Assembly: GCA_036924085.1 (NCBI GenBank)
Contig: JAVGWX010000012.1
Coordinates: 33,434,119-33,498,118 of the forward strand
Direction: 5' to 3'
Origin: Ariolimax columbianus
Taxonomy: Eukaryota > Mollusca > Gastropoda > Stylommatophora > Arionidae
DNA: 64,000 bases
The position numbers and the translations under genes are program-made. The notes below the pieces were generated by a model. That model did no database searches. It was not told the DNA's origin and worked only from the letters and a program-made list of their open reading frames with translations. Of this stretch, positions 54,375 through 64,000 are shown piece after piece. Positions within the stretch are counted from its first letter, which is position 1. Each line of letters opens with the position of its first letter.

Positions 54375-54997
54375 TATTGTCCACGTCTAATTTCATTAAG
54401 TCCACATTTACTTTAATCAAATCTGTATCTACTTTCATTGTCCACATCTACTTCCATTAAGTCCACATCTGCTTTAATTAAGTCTACATTTATTTTCATT
54501 GTACACATCTACTTGCATTAAGTCTACATCTACTTTCATTAAGTCTACATCTACTTTCATTAAGTCTTCCTCTACTTGCATTAAGTCTCCATCTACGTTC
54601 ATTAAGTCCACGTCTACTTTCATTAAGTCTACATCTATTTTAATTGTACACATCTACTTTCATTAAGTCCACATCTACTTTCATTAAGTCCACATTTACT
54701 TTCATTAAGTCTACATCTACTTTCATTAAGTCTACATCTACTTTCATTAAGTCCACATCTACTTGCATCAAGTCTACATCTACTTTCATTGTCCACATCT
54801 ACTTGCATCAAGTCTTCATCTACTTTCATCAGTTCTACATCTACTTTCATTGTCCACATCTACTTTCATCGTCTTCATCTACTTTCATCAAGTCTACATC
54901 TACTTTCATTAAGTCCACTTCTACTTGCATCAAGTCTTCATTTACTTGCATCAAGTCCCCATCTACTTTCATTAGGGCCACATCTACTTTCAGTAAG
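54375..54997. repeat. 21-bp satellite, about 29 copies
   Basis: Unit TCTACATCTACTTTCATTAA plus G, with variants (TCCACATC, CTTGCATCAAG, CATTGTCCACATC). Confidence 0.96.
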
Positions 54998-55139
54998 TCG
55001 ACACCACGATGAAGGCTGGTGTGAATAATGTGGACATGACATGCAATTCTGATGTTTAACATTGATATTTTTGAGATTTTGCTTAAAGAGAGTTATACAT
55101 TTTGCGGAAGGGATTTCTATGAAGTCCTCTAAAATGTAC

Positions 55140-55350
55140 ATGTATATATATATATATATGTGTATGTGTGTGTGTGTGTGTATGTGTGTGTGTGTGTGCG
55201 TGCGTGCGTGTGTGTGTGTGTAAATATATATATATATATATATAAAGGCTAGTGGGCGTGTGTTTGTGTGTGTTTATGCTGTGTATATGTGTACATATGT
55301 GCATGATTTATATGTGTGTATACGTTTGTATGTGTCTATGCGCGTGTGTA
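55140..55350. repeat. TA and TG microsatellites
   Basis: (TA)n at 55143-55159 and 55225-55243; (TG)n at about 55160-55222; GT-rich to 55350. Confidence 0.95.
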
Positions 55351-55369
55351 TATGTACACGCAGCCAGCT

Positions 55370-57060
55370 TGAGATGCGTACTCCCCGTCCGTTGGATGGA
55401 CCATTTCCCTGACATTGAAGTCCTGAAATCCATGCCAAGTATCCATGCATTGCTGCAAGCGGCACAGCTGAGATGGGCTGGGCACCTTTGTGAGCATGCC
55501 AGACACAAGACTGCCGAAGAGGCTCTTGTATAGTGAGTGAGCTTAGGGAATGCTGGTCGCCCAAAACTGGGTTTAAGAAAAGCCTGAAGGACAGTCTGAA
55601 GGACAGCCTGAAGGACATCCTTGAAGGACAGCCTGAAGGACAGCCTGAAGGACAGCCTGAAGGACAGACTGAAGGACAGCCTGAAGGACAGCCTGAAGGA
55701 CAGCCTGAAGGACAGCCTGAAGGACAGCCTGAAGGACAGCCTGAAGGACAGCCTGAAGGACAGACTGAAGGACAGCCTGAAGGACAGCCTGAAGGACAGC
55801 CTGAAGGACAGACTGAAGGACAGCCTGAAGGACAGCCTGAAGGACAGCCTGAAGGACAGCCTGAAGGACAACATTGAAGGACAGACTGAAGGACAGCCTG
55901 AAGGACAGCCTGAAGGACAACCTTGAAGGATAGCCTTGAAGGACAGCCTGAAGGACAGCCTGAAGGACAACCTTGAAGGACAGCCTGAAGGACAGCCTGA
56001 AGGACAGCCTGAAGGACAGCCTGAAGGACAGCTTGAAGGACAGCCTTGAAGGACAGCCTGAAGGACAGCCTGAAGGACAGCCTGAAGGACAGCCTGAAGG
56101 ACAGCTTGAAGGACAGCCTTGAAGGACAGCCTGAAGGACAGCCTGAAAGACAGCCTGAAGGACATCCTTGAAGGACAACCTTGAAGGACAGCTTGAAGGA
56201 CAGTCCTGAAGGACAGCCTGAAGGACAGCTTGAAGGACAGCCTTGAAGGACAGCCTGAAGGACAGTCCTGAAGGACAGCCTGAAGGACAGCCTGAAGGAC
56301 AGCTTGAAGGACAGCCTGAAGGACATCCTTGAAGGATAGCCTGAGGGACAGCCTGAAGAATTGCCTGAAGGACAGCCTGAAGAATTGCCTGAAGGACAGC
56401 CTGAAGGACAGCCTGAAAGACAGCCTGAAGGACATCCTTGAAGGATAGCCTGAGGGACAGCCTGAAGAATTGCCTGAAGGACAGCCTGAAGGACAGCCTG
56501 AAGGACAGCCTGAAGGACAGCCTGAAGGACAGCCTGAAGGACAGCCTGAAAGACAGCCTGAAGGACATCCTTGAAGGATAGCCTGAGGGACAGCCTGAAG
56601 GACAGCCTGAAGGACAGCCTGAAGGACAGCCTGAAGGACAGCCTGAAGAATTGCCTGAAGGACAGCCTGAAGGACAGCTTGAAGGACATCCTTGAAGGAC
56701 AGCCTGAAGGACAGCCTGAAGGACAGCCTGAAGGACAGCCTGAAGGACAGCCTGAAAGACAGCCTGAAGGACAGCCTGAAGGACAGCCTGAAGGACAGCC
56801 TGAAGGACAGCCTGAAGGACACCATGAGATATTGAATATGATACTAGAATAGCGTCGCAGAAAATACGATCGGAGATGTACTGTAATCATAGATGTTTCT
56901 GAAGAAGAGAATCACTGTATGCAGACAGCTCAACTCAAACTCCTGATCCGGAAGGAACGAGCAGAAAAACTACCCTCACCGACTGCTAATGGGAAAGGGT
57001 GCAAACCGTGCAATGGAACATCCAATGCCAGATCCAGCAAACACCGGGTAGAAAAATGAC
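55370..57060 (+). mobile_element. RTE C-terminal region carrying a 12-bp array
   Basis: Before the array: MPSIHALLQAAQLRWAGHLC, then GRPKLGFKKSLKDSLKD, matching the RTE segment with PSIHTLLLQAQLRWAGHVAR and, further on, KKRYKDTLKASLK. After the array at 56825: RRCTVIIDVSEEENHC, LLIRKERAEKLPSPTANGKG, then CKPCN, similar to the basic end and terminal zinc-knuckle of RTE proteins. The array therefore lies between the KDSLK codons and the C-terminus. The element has stops and no RT domain. Confidence 0.7.
55573..56824. repeat. 12-bp satellite (about 100 copies) from RTE codons
   Basis: Unit GAAGGACAGCCT. Insertions such as GAAGGACATCCTTGAAGGAC and GAAGAATTGCCT mark longer repeated blocks. On plus it reads LKDS or EGQP; on minus it opens frames of 538, 505 and 331 codons (CPSG, VLQA, SFRL). 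These are artefacts, not proteins. Confidence 0.96.
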
Positions 57061-57389
57061 AACCAGTGCAGAAATAAAACAGAACATAACACATACAACA
57101 AGAGTGTTGTCGGTGGTCGTCAACGACAACGAAGAACAGTTATCATATGTGCGCATCTGTCTGTGCACGCCACGTCAGTATGTGCACTGTGTGCACACAA
57201 ATAAAATTTGAAGGGGAATGGAGGACATTATATGTCAATGTATGTAGGAAGACATGGTAATGGTAGTAGTTGTTTGTAGGTCCTCTACTGAGGTCTCCAT
57301 TCTCGGCGACGTATCTCTGGCATCAAGTTGTTAAGGCTCTTCTTACGTCAAAAACGTATTGAAGCAGGTGGTTAATCCACCGCCTCCTC
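57061..57389. other. No gene seen
   Basis: No supported feature. Confidence 0.4.
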
Positions 57390-57560
57390 CCCCCCCCCTG
57401 TCTTCCTGAATGCGGTTCATTGATAGGCTACTCAGCAAGCTCACCAATATGGGGATCACAGTGTCGATTCCCACCTTGTTCATCAGGCTGCTGCGGTACA
57501 GCCAGTCTCGAGAAGCACATCGTGGAAGTGAGGTGAGATCTTGATCCTGACTCTGACGCG
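57390..57560 (-). repeat. Dispersed sequence paired with 58725-58815
   Basis: On minus it reads VGIDTVIPILVSLLSSLSMN; the plus strand at 58725 reads VGIDAMIHILLSILRYLTLQ. The similarity is visible in DNA as well (GGGATCGATGCAATG versus GGAATCGACACTGTG). Possibly the ends of an unrecognised element whose interior holds the arrays at 57634-58680. Confidence 0.45.
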
Positions 57561-57633
57561 AGTCTTCTATTTTATTATCCGTAAATAGCAAAGATGAACC
57601 AGATGAAGAGGGCAAATAAAATTGATCATGACA

Positions 57634-57790
57634 CATAATGATGATGACGATGATGATGACGATGATGATGACGATGATGATGACGATGATGATGACGATG
57701 ATGATGACGATGATGATGACGATGATGATGACAATGATGATGACGATGATGATGACGATGATGATAACGATGATGATTATAATGACGATG
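57634..57790. repeat. (GATGATGATGAC)n array
   Basis: 12-bp unit based on GAT; poly-Asp or Met-rich frames are artefacts. Confidence 0.97.
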
Positions 57791-57889
57791 GTGATTGTAG
57801 TAATTTGTCTAAATATTAATAATTAGTGGATTTTAAAAAATTGTATTTGGTTCAGCAAAATCACTGATTGGGATGATAGGCTTTTGTCA

Positions 57890-58685
57890 GGATCAGGTGA
57901 AGCATAATGACGAAGACCTACTCATCTTCCATCAGGGTCAGGTGAAGTATACTGGTGAATACTTATTCATCTCCGTCAGGGTCAGGTGAAGTATACTGGT
58001 GAATACTTATTCATCTGCCGTCAGGGTCAGGTGAAGTATACCGGTGAATACTTACTCATCTCCCGTCATGGTAAGGTGAAGTACACTGCTGAATACTTAC
58101 TCATCTCCCGTTGGAAACAGATGAAGTATCCCTTTCATGACCTGACATCCCGACATGGTCATCTGAAGCATACTATTAAAGACATATACCTTACGTCAGT
58201 CAGAAAAGGCCTACGGACCAAGACCCCACCTCACGTCAGGGTCAGAGGAAACATACTGATCAAGACCTCCAACTTTCGTCAGGGTCAGGTGAAACATACT
58301 GACGAAGGCCACATTTCACACCAGGGTGAGGGGAAACATATTGATCATGACCCCACTCAAGGCAGGGTCAGTGAAACATATTGATCAAGACCCCTCTTCA
58401 CGTCACGGTAAGGTGAAACATACTGACCAAGACCACCATCTCGCGTCAGGGTCAGGTGAAACATACTGATCATGACACCCCCCCCCCCCCCCAACCACCT
58501 CACGTCAGGATCAGTGAAACATATTCACCAAGACCCCACTTCACGTCAGGGTCAGGTGAAACATACTGATCATGACACCCCCCCCCCCCCCAACCACCTC
58601 ACGTCAGGATCAGTGAAACATATTCACCAAGACCCCACTTCACGTCAGGGTCAGGTGAAACATACTTACCAGAACCCCACCTCCC
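57890..58685. repeat. ~45-bp degenerate satellite with two poly-C tracts
   Basis: Unit around GTCAGGGTCAGGTGAAGTAT, then ACTGGTGAATACTTATTCAT. From about 58240 the unit changes to GTCAGGTGAAACATACTGAT, then CAAGACCCC. A block of about 100 bp with a C-run (58478-58492 and 58578-58590) is duplicated. Confidence 0.88.
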
Positions 58686-58724
58686 CACCTTGTCCCCTTA
58701 AAAAGGGTGTGTTATAACAACCTG

Positions 58725-58815
58725 GACATCGAAGTGGGGATCGATGCAATGATTCACATATTGTTGAGCATACTGAGATACCTCACATTACAATACAGCC
58801 AGAAAAAAGCACATC
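58725..58815 (+). repeat. Partner of 57390-57560 (inverted)
   Basis: See the entry at 57390: related sequence on the opposite strand, on the other side of the GATGAC and 45-bp arrays. Confidence 0.45.
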
Positions 58816-59223
58816 CACCGTCTTCAGTACTTCCCTGGATGCAAAAAGTGCCACTCTTCGTGAAGAATGAAAATCTTACACAGGACTGCCCCTACACACA
58901 AGTTCATCCAAGGTCGCACGCGCTCACAAAGGAGAGTTCAGAGGTCACTACATCACGCACAATACTCGACCTCCAAGAACATCCTCTCTCTTATTATAAT
59001 CATTAAAATGATGGTATATCTGTATGCTTGTCAAAGCTGGTTTTTATCATACGAGTTTAGTCATTGAGGCAGAAACATGTGCACGAGACGATCGCTCGTT
59101 TTATGATAATGAGCGTCTGTGAGAGAGCACGAGAGGAAAGCGCGTGGGCAGGGGGGGTTTTGGACCATCATGGAACGATGTAGCGACAATGAAAGCTCAT
59201 TTAATCGCAAGGACGAGTTGATT
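58816..59223. other. No gene seen
   Basis: No supported feature. Confidence 0.4.
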
Positions 59224-59320
59224 GAATTAGTCGTGGGACTTGGTCGCATGAATTAGTCTTGGGATTTGGTCGCATGAATTAGTCTTGGGATTTGGTCGCA
59301 TGAATTAGTCGTTTGACATA
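59224..59320. repeat. 26-bp tandem repeat, about 4 copies
   Basis: Unit GAATTAGTCTTGGGATTTGG, then TCGCAT. Confidence 0.95.
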
Positions 59321-59559
59321 GTCGTATTTTATCTACAGTTGGGCATGTAGAGATGTATTTTTGTTGTTTTTTGTTGTTGTCTTTATAACTTGTACGAGAA
59401 ATGATATCCGACCCCATGTCCAAACTGTGTTAGTCGTTTCCCTTCTATCATAGGGTGTAGAGATATATTTTCTTGCTGTTATGAATCTGCAAGCCCACCA
59501 GAAAAGACGACCCAATGAAATTAAAGGCGTATTGGACAGACATTCCCTTAAGATGGACT

Positions 59560-60500
59560 CCCAATGGAATTAGACTGTCCCATACGATAAAAGGCTGCTA
59601 TGCGACATACACCCAATGAGATAGCCTGCTTCATAAGATAGACAGACGACTCCATAGGATAGACGGCCTCATGGATAGACGACCCAACAGGATAAATGTC
59701 CCTATTGCATAGACCTTCCCATTGGATAGACGACCCAACAAAATATATGTCCCTATGGCATAAACGACCCTATGGGATAGCCTGCCCCATGGGATAGACG
59801 ACCAAACAGGATAGATGTCCCTGTTGCATAGACTGACCCATGGGATAGACGACCAAACAGGATAGATGTCCCTGTTGCATAGACTGACCCATGGGATAGA
59901 CGACCAAACAGGATAGATGTCCCTGTTGCATAGACTGACCCATGGGATAGACGACCCAACAAAATATATGTCCCTATTGCATAGATGACCCTATGGTATA
60001 GACTGCCCGATGGGATAGACGACCCAACAGGATAGATGTCCTTATTACATAGACGGCCTCAAGGGATAGACTGCCCCATGAGATTAATGTTCCTTTTGTA
60101 TAAACAGCCCCATGTGATAGACGGCCCCATGGGATTGACCGCTACTCAGGATAAACCGTATAATTTTGATAAATTGTTCCATGGTATAAACTGTTCTATT
60201 GTAATGGCGGGCCCCATGGGATAGACGGCCCATGGGAAAGATGGTCCTAGTGTATAGACGGCCATTTGGGATAGACGGACCCCATGAGATAGATGGCAGA
60301 ATGGGATAGACGACCCTATTGTATAGATGGCACATGCGATAGATGGCCCAATAGAATAGACGGCCCTATTGTACAGATAACACATGAGATAGATGGCCCA
60401 GTAGAATAGACGGTCATATTGTATAGACGGCCCCATGTGATAGACGACCCCGTTTGATAGATAATCCATGGAATAGATGGCTTCATAAGATAGACGGTCC
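59560..60500. repeat. Degenerate array with a homogenised 51-bp core
   Basis: Modules of GGGATAGACGGCCCCAT and ACAGGATAGATGTCCCT repeat irregularly. At about 59790-59950 three copies of a 51-bp unit are almost identical. Confidence 0.9.
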
Positions 60501-61199
60501 ATTTTCGAACCAGGAGGGGGGTGGGGGAGGGGGGTGGTGTCTGCGTAGCAAGGAGTTAGTGACACGTCTCTCAATCCAATCACGCATAAACCCATATTCA
60601 TCGATGAAGTATTCCTAGGGACAGTAAACATATCTTTAAAATGCGTGTATAATTCGTATGCACTGTGCAAAACGACGCAAAAAAGTGCAAAGGGGATAAA
60701 TGGAAAAACAAAAATAAAGCATAACTCCATAAGAATGACTTGACTTAGTCACTCCTCTACTACGACACCGTATGGCATAGGTAATAGGACTAAAGAAGAA
60801 GAAAGATACTCCTCTACTATCTCGCGGTGTAGAAGTCTTCTTTTCTTTTTCTTACAACCTGTAGTTTTAACAGGTGGGCTAACCGGTCCCATACCCAACC
60901 GTCCATGTGTTCCTCCAATCCGGTTCAATCAATCAATCAGTGAATCAATGAATCAATCACTCAAAATCGTTTCATCTCTGTTCAACAGAGGTCTTCGAGA
61001 AAAACGTTTGTTTGTCTATATCGAAGTTTTTGGGGCTTAATGTGTGTAGATGATTGGATTGCAAGCTCCACGCACAACCCTTAGTAGTCGCCTGTCACTT
61101 CATGCCAGGCAGGTTACAGTTTCTATTCTTTATTCCCCATTCACGCCCTCTCCCCCTCCAATACACGAGTAGAAAGAATGCCAATTGCATTTATGCTAG
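60501..61199. other. No gene seen; (AATC)n at 60926-60963
   Basis: A short AATC/AATG repeat and G-rich stretch (60511-60538). The phrase CCCTTAGTAGTCGCCTGTCA at 61079 may be an old SINE trace. No gene. Confidence 0.5.
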
Positions 61200-61608
61200 A
61201 AATGACCTTGAGTCAAGTGCTTAGCGACTCTGCTCATAATGAATGACCTTGAGTCAAGTGCTTAGCGACTCTGCTCATAATGAATGACCTTGAGTCAAGT
61301 GCTTAGCGACTCTGCTCATAATGAATGACCTTGAGTCAAGTGCTTAGCGACTCTGCTCATAATGAATGACCTTGAGTCAAGTGCTTAGCGACTCTGCTCA
61401 TAATGAATGACCTTGAGTCAAGTGCTTAGCGACTCTGCTCATAATGAATGACCTTGAGTCAAGTGCTTAGCGACTCTGCTCATAATGAATGACCTTGAGT
61501 CAAGTGCTTAGCGACTCTGCTCATAATGAATGACCTTGAGTCAAGTGCTTAGCGACTCTGCTCATAATTAATGACCTTGAGTCAAGTGCTTAGCGACTCT
61601 ACTCATAA
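61200..61608. repeat. 41-bp satellite, 10 near-identical copies
   Basis: Unit AATGACCTTGAGTCAAGTGC, then TTAGCGACTCTGCTCATAATG. Starts are 41 bp apart (61201, 61242). Almost no divergence, so recently amplified or homogenised. Every unit contains TGAGTCA, an AP-1-type core. Confidence 0.98.
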
Positions 61609-61682
61609 TGATGGCATGAAGAATAGGAACCATCGAAAGTTTAAAACATGGTACACTGGATGACATACAAAGAAATGGACAC

Positions 61683-64000
61683 ACATATCTTCTTCTTCTT
61701 CTTCTTCTTCTTCTTCTTCTTCTTCTTCTTCGTACGCTGTCATCATGAGGCTGTCGACACTGCCATAGAGCTTGTCTAGTATTGCCACTGGTGATGGCCA
61801 CAAGTGCTTTCTCTGGTCCTTGTAAGTCGGGCAGTTTTGCAGCAGATGTTCAGCGGTCATTTTCCCTGTATCACATGTGCATTCGTCAGTGCCACCTATC
61901 TTCAGTTTATTGAATAGGTGGTACCTCAGTCTGTTGTGGCCTGTGCGGAGTCTGAAGACCACGACCTGCTCTCTTCTGTTCAACTGGTAATAGGCATCAT
62001 TTCTTGTGTAGCCAGTATGTTCTGTTTTCCATTTGGCCATGTGTCTGGCCCTAATAGGCCTTTTGGACTATTCGTAGGTCACAATAGAATCTGGTTGTGG
62101 TAGTCTTGCACCTTCTTTTGCCAGTCTGTCTGCCTCCTCGTTGCATTGGATGTTACAGTGGGATGGAACCCACTGTACCACTACTCTTTTTGGTGCAGAC
62201 TTCTGGCATAGTTGACAGAGTACTGCTCTTAAATCGTTAAGTTCAGTATTTTTTTGGCTTTTAATGTTCTGTGACTACAGCCAGGGCATCTGTAAACAGG
62301 ACTACCTGGCTTTCATTGCTTTCGCCTGTCAACATTGGTTCTACTGCAGCCCTCAGTGCCTCTGCCTCCGCTCTGAAAATGATTGAGAATTTTCCAGTTG
62401 CCACTGCCAGTGTTATTTTTCTACCATTTGGTAGGCTCAGGAATACCCCTGCCCCTCCGTTCTGTGTTGCGTTTGTTACAGAACCGTCGGTGTATGCATG
62501 GGTCCATTCTATGCTTGGGTAGTTTTCCGTTATGTACCTCAGGGTTATGTCTCTTCTTTCTTTTTCAGTCTGGCTGTTCTTGTTTCCAATACCTGGTATA
62601 TTTTCTACCACCTCCGGAATGATATGATGCTTCCAGGTAGGTTTGCGTACAGTAGAGATGGGCTTTGGTATTGTTACGGTGTTCATAGAGTCTTCGCTCA
62701 TCTTTGCTTTGGCTATTTCTGCAAAGTTTCTCCACTTTAGTTTCCCTTTTTCAAATCTATTTAGTCTCTGGTGCACTGGATGGTCTGTCAGTCTTCTGAG
62801 TTTCTCTGCTTGCTGCTGGGCTCTGCAGTCTCTTCTGTCGGTCATGGATTGCAGATTTGAAATCTTTTCAAGTTCTACAATTAGCGTTGACTTCATGCCT
62901 CCTGTTATAACTCTCATGGCTTGGTTTTGAAGTTTGCTAATTTTATCAAAGTTCGTCTTTGCTGCTGTTGTCCATGCCGCAATGCCATACTCGAGAACTG
63001 ATCTCACTCTTCCAGTGTACAGTTTCTTAAGTATTCTTTCGTCTGCTTCCCAGCTTGTGCCAGCAAGTTTCCTCATGATTGTCATTCTTTGTCTGGCTCT
63101 CATTCGGTTTCTCTCGATTTGACTTTTCCATGTCATGCGCCGATCAAATCCGACTCCCAAGTAGTTTGGGTTGTCGTTTGGCCGCAGGTATTTGCCGTTA
63201 AGACTTATCTTGGTGTTCTGAGGTTTATTTGAAAGCGAGAATTTCGTACATGTTGTTTTTTCCTCGTTTATTTTGACCAACCATGAGTTCACCCACTCTT
63301 CCAACGATGTTAGGGCCTGCTGCATCCGATTGCTTGCTACGGTGAGATTTTTTTCAGAGGTCCTCATAGCCAGATCGTCTGCAAACATGGAGCTCATCCA
63401 TTTCATTCATTGTTAGTTTTGCCATCATGTGCTCCTCTGGTGCCTCTTTTGTTCTTCACTAATGCCTGTATGCCTGTCTGTAGGAACATCAATGTGGTTT
63501 GCTCTGGCAAACTATAAAGGCGTTTGCTACTTTTTTTCCAGTAAGCATGTTTTCGCCCTGCTTGATAGTAATTTGTTTATTTGATGGTGTTTCGTCATTC
63601 ATGGCTCTGACTAAATTCCATAGTTTGTTCCCTTCTTTATCTAAATTGAGGCTTTCTGTTTTGTTTTTCCAGCTGTCTCTTGTTATTTGGTTTAGTATTC
63701 TTTTGTATTTCGCCGTGATGGCCTTGAGAGCGATATGTGCCTCCATAGATTGCTCTCTCTCTGCCACGTTCCTATCATTTGAGACTTCATCCTCCGCTTT
63801 CTGCAGTTCATCATTCCAATATGGCTTGTAGTTTTCCCTTGCCCCTCTTGGGGTGGTTTCGGTGGCTGCTTGCATTATTGCTTTGCTTAGGCTTTCCACC
63901 ATAGGTTTCACATTGGTATTTCGTGTATTGATGGTTTCACACAGTCCATCTGTCAGCATTGCAAATCTGTCCCAGTCGGCTCGTTTATAGTTCCAACGTG
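61683..64000 (-). mobile_element. RNase H LINE (family B), RT core deleted, runs off the window
   Basis: On minus from 64000: NYKRADWDRFAMLTDGLC, a coiled linker (ENYKPYWNDELQKAEDEVS), LWNLVRAMNDETPSNKQITI, then at 63489 a jump to SSMFADDLAMRTSEKNLTVA (RT motif C, both D present, near 63380). The RT fingers and motif A are missing. Then NYLGVGFDRRMTWKSQIERN, SVLEYGIAAWTTAAKTNFDK, and RNase H: THAYTDGSV (first D), FRAEAEALRAAV (E), VVLFTDALAVVTEH. One frameshift near 62250, then NEEADRLAKEG, FRLRTGHNRLRYHLFNKLKI, CTCDTGKMTAEHLLQNC. It ends CGTACGAAG plus about 50 bp of GAA (61683-61735). Endonuclease presumably lies beyond 64000. Confidence 0.9.

Noticed and set aside
55274..56890. Open frames of 538, 505 and 331 codons on minus, and 114-122 codons on plus
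   Set aside because: They run through a 12-bp array whose unit length keeps several frames open. Composition is purely repetitive and flanks are RTE remnants.
57622..57826. Poly-aspartate protein
   Set aside because: Translation of a GATGATGATGAC array.

Overview
This is a stretch of animal nuclear DNA with no host gene that I can recognise. Bacterial-style gene organisation is absent. The content is non-LTR retrotransposons (LINEs) of several lineages, tRNA-derived SINEs, relics of mariner and hAT DNA transposons, and very many minisatellites. RTE-type, CR1-type and RNase H-bearing LINEs mixed with tRNA-SINEs and expanded tandem repeats suggest a repeat-rich invertebrate genome. A mollusc-like lophotrochozoan is my guess, but the sequence cannot prove it. 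Nearly all long open frames are LINE remnants or frames running through tandem arrays; none should be called a host protein.

Layout. 0-6 kb: an internally deleted RTE element, a decayed LINE split by a short dispersed repeat (8-bp target duplication), a TTTAG array and a SINE. 6.4-10.1 kb: a LINE 3' end that contains one minisatellite and runs into a second, followed by a 29-bp array. 10.2-15.5 kb: a nested island in which a plus-strand LINE is cut by two other LINEs and a SINE, next to a palindromic mariner derivative. 15.5-25 kb: LINE and SINE fragments. 25.6-27 kb: a 39-bp-arm inverted repeat and a 13-bp satellite. 27-31 kb: LINE pieces, a defective mariner, and the best-preserved reverse transcriptase. 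32-36.8 kb: an almost full-length endonuclease-RT LINE with a 26-bp array grown out of its own coding sequence and four SINE insertions, bordered by a 55-bp satellite. 37-42 kb: an RTE-like LINE and a CR1 element, each interrupted by younger insertions. 42.5-45.1 kb: a tandem duplication and a 943-bp hAT-type non-autonomous element. 47-61.6 kb: mostly tandem arrays, with one RTE copy holding a 1.25-kb 12-bp array. 61.7-64 kb: an RNase H LINE that runs off the window edge.

The parts interact as parasites of one another: SINEs sit inside LINEs with readable target-site duplications, LINEs sit inside LINEs, and minisatellites arise inside LINE coding sequence. I did not find a new multi-gene system. 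The most unusual signals are the repeated birth of minisatellites from LINE codons, a central domain shared by SINEs with different ends, a SINE/LINE pair sharing a GAA tail, a palindromic mariner, and a hAT-type element carrying its own minisatellite. All family names are my reading of motifs; no database was searched.
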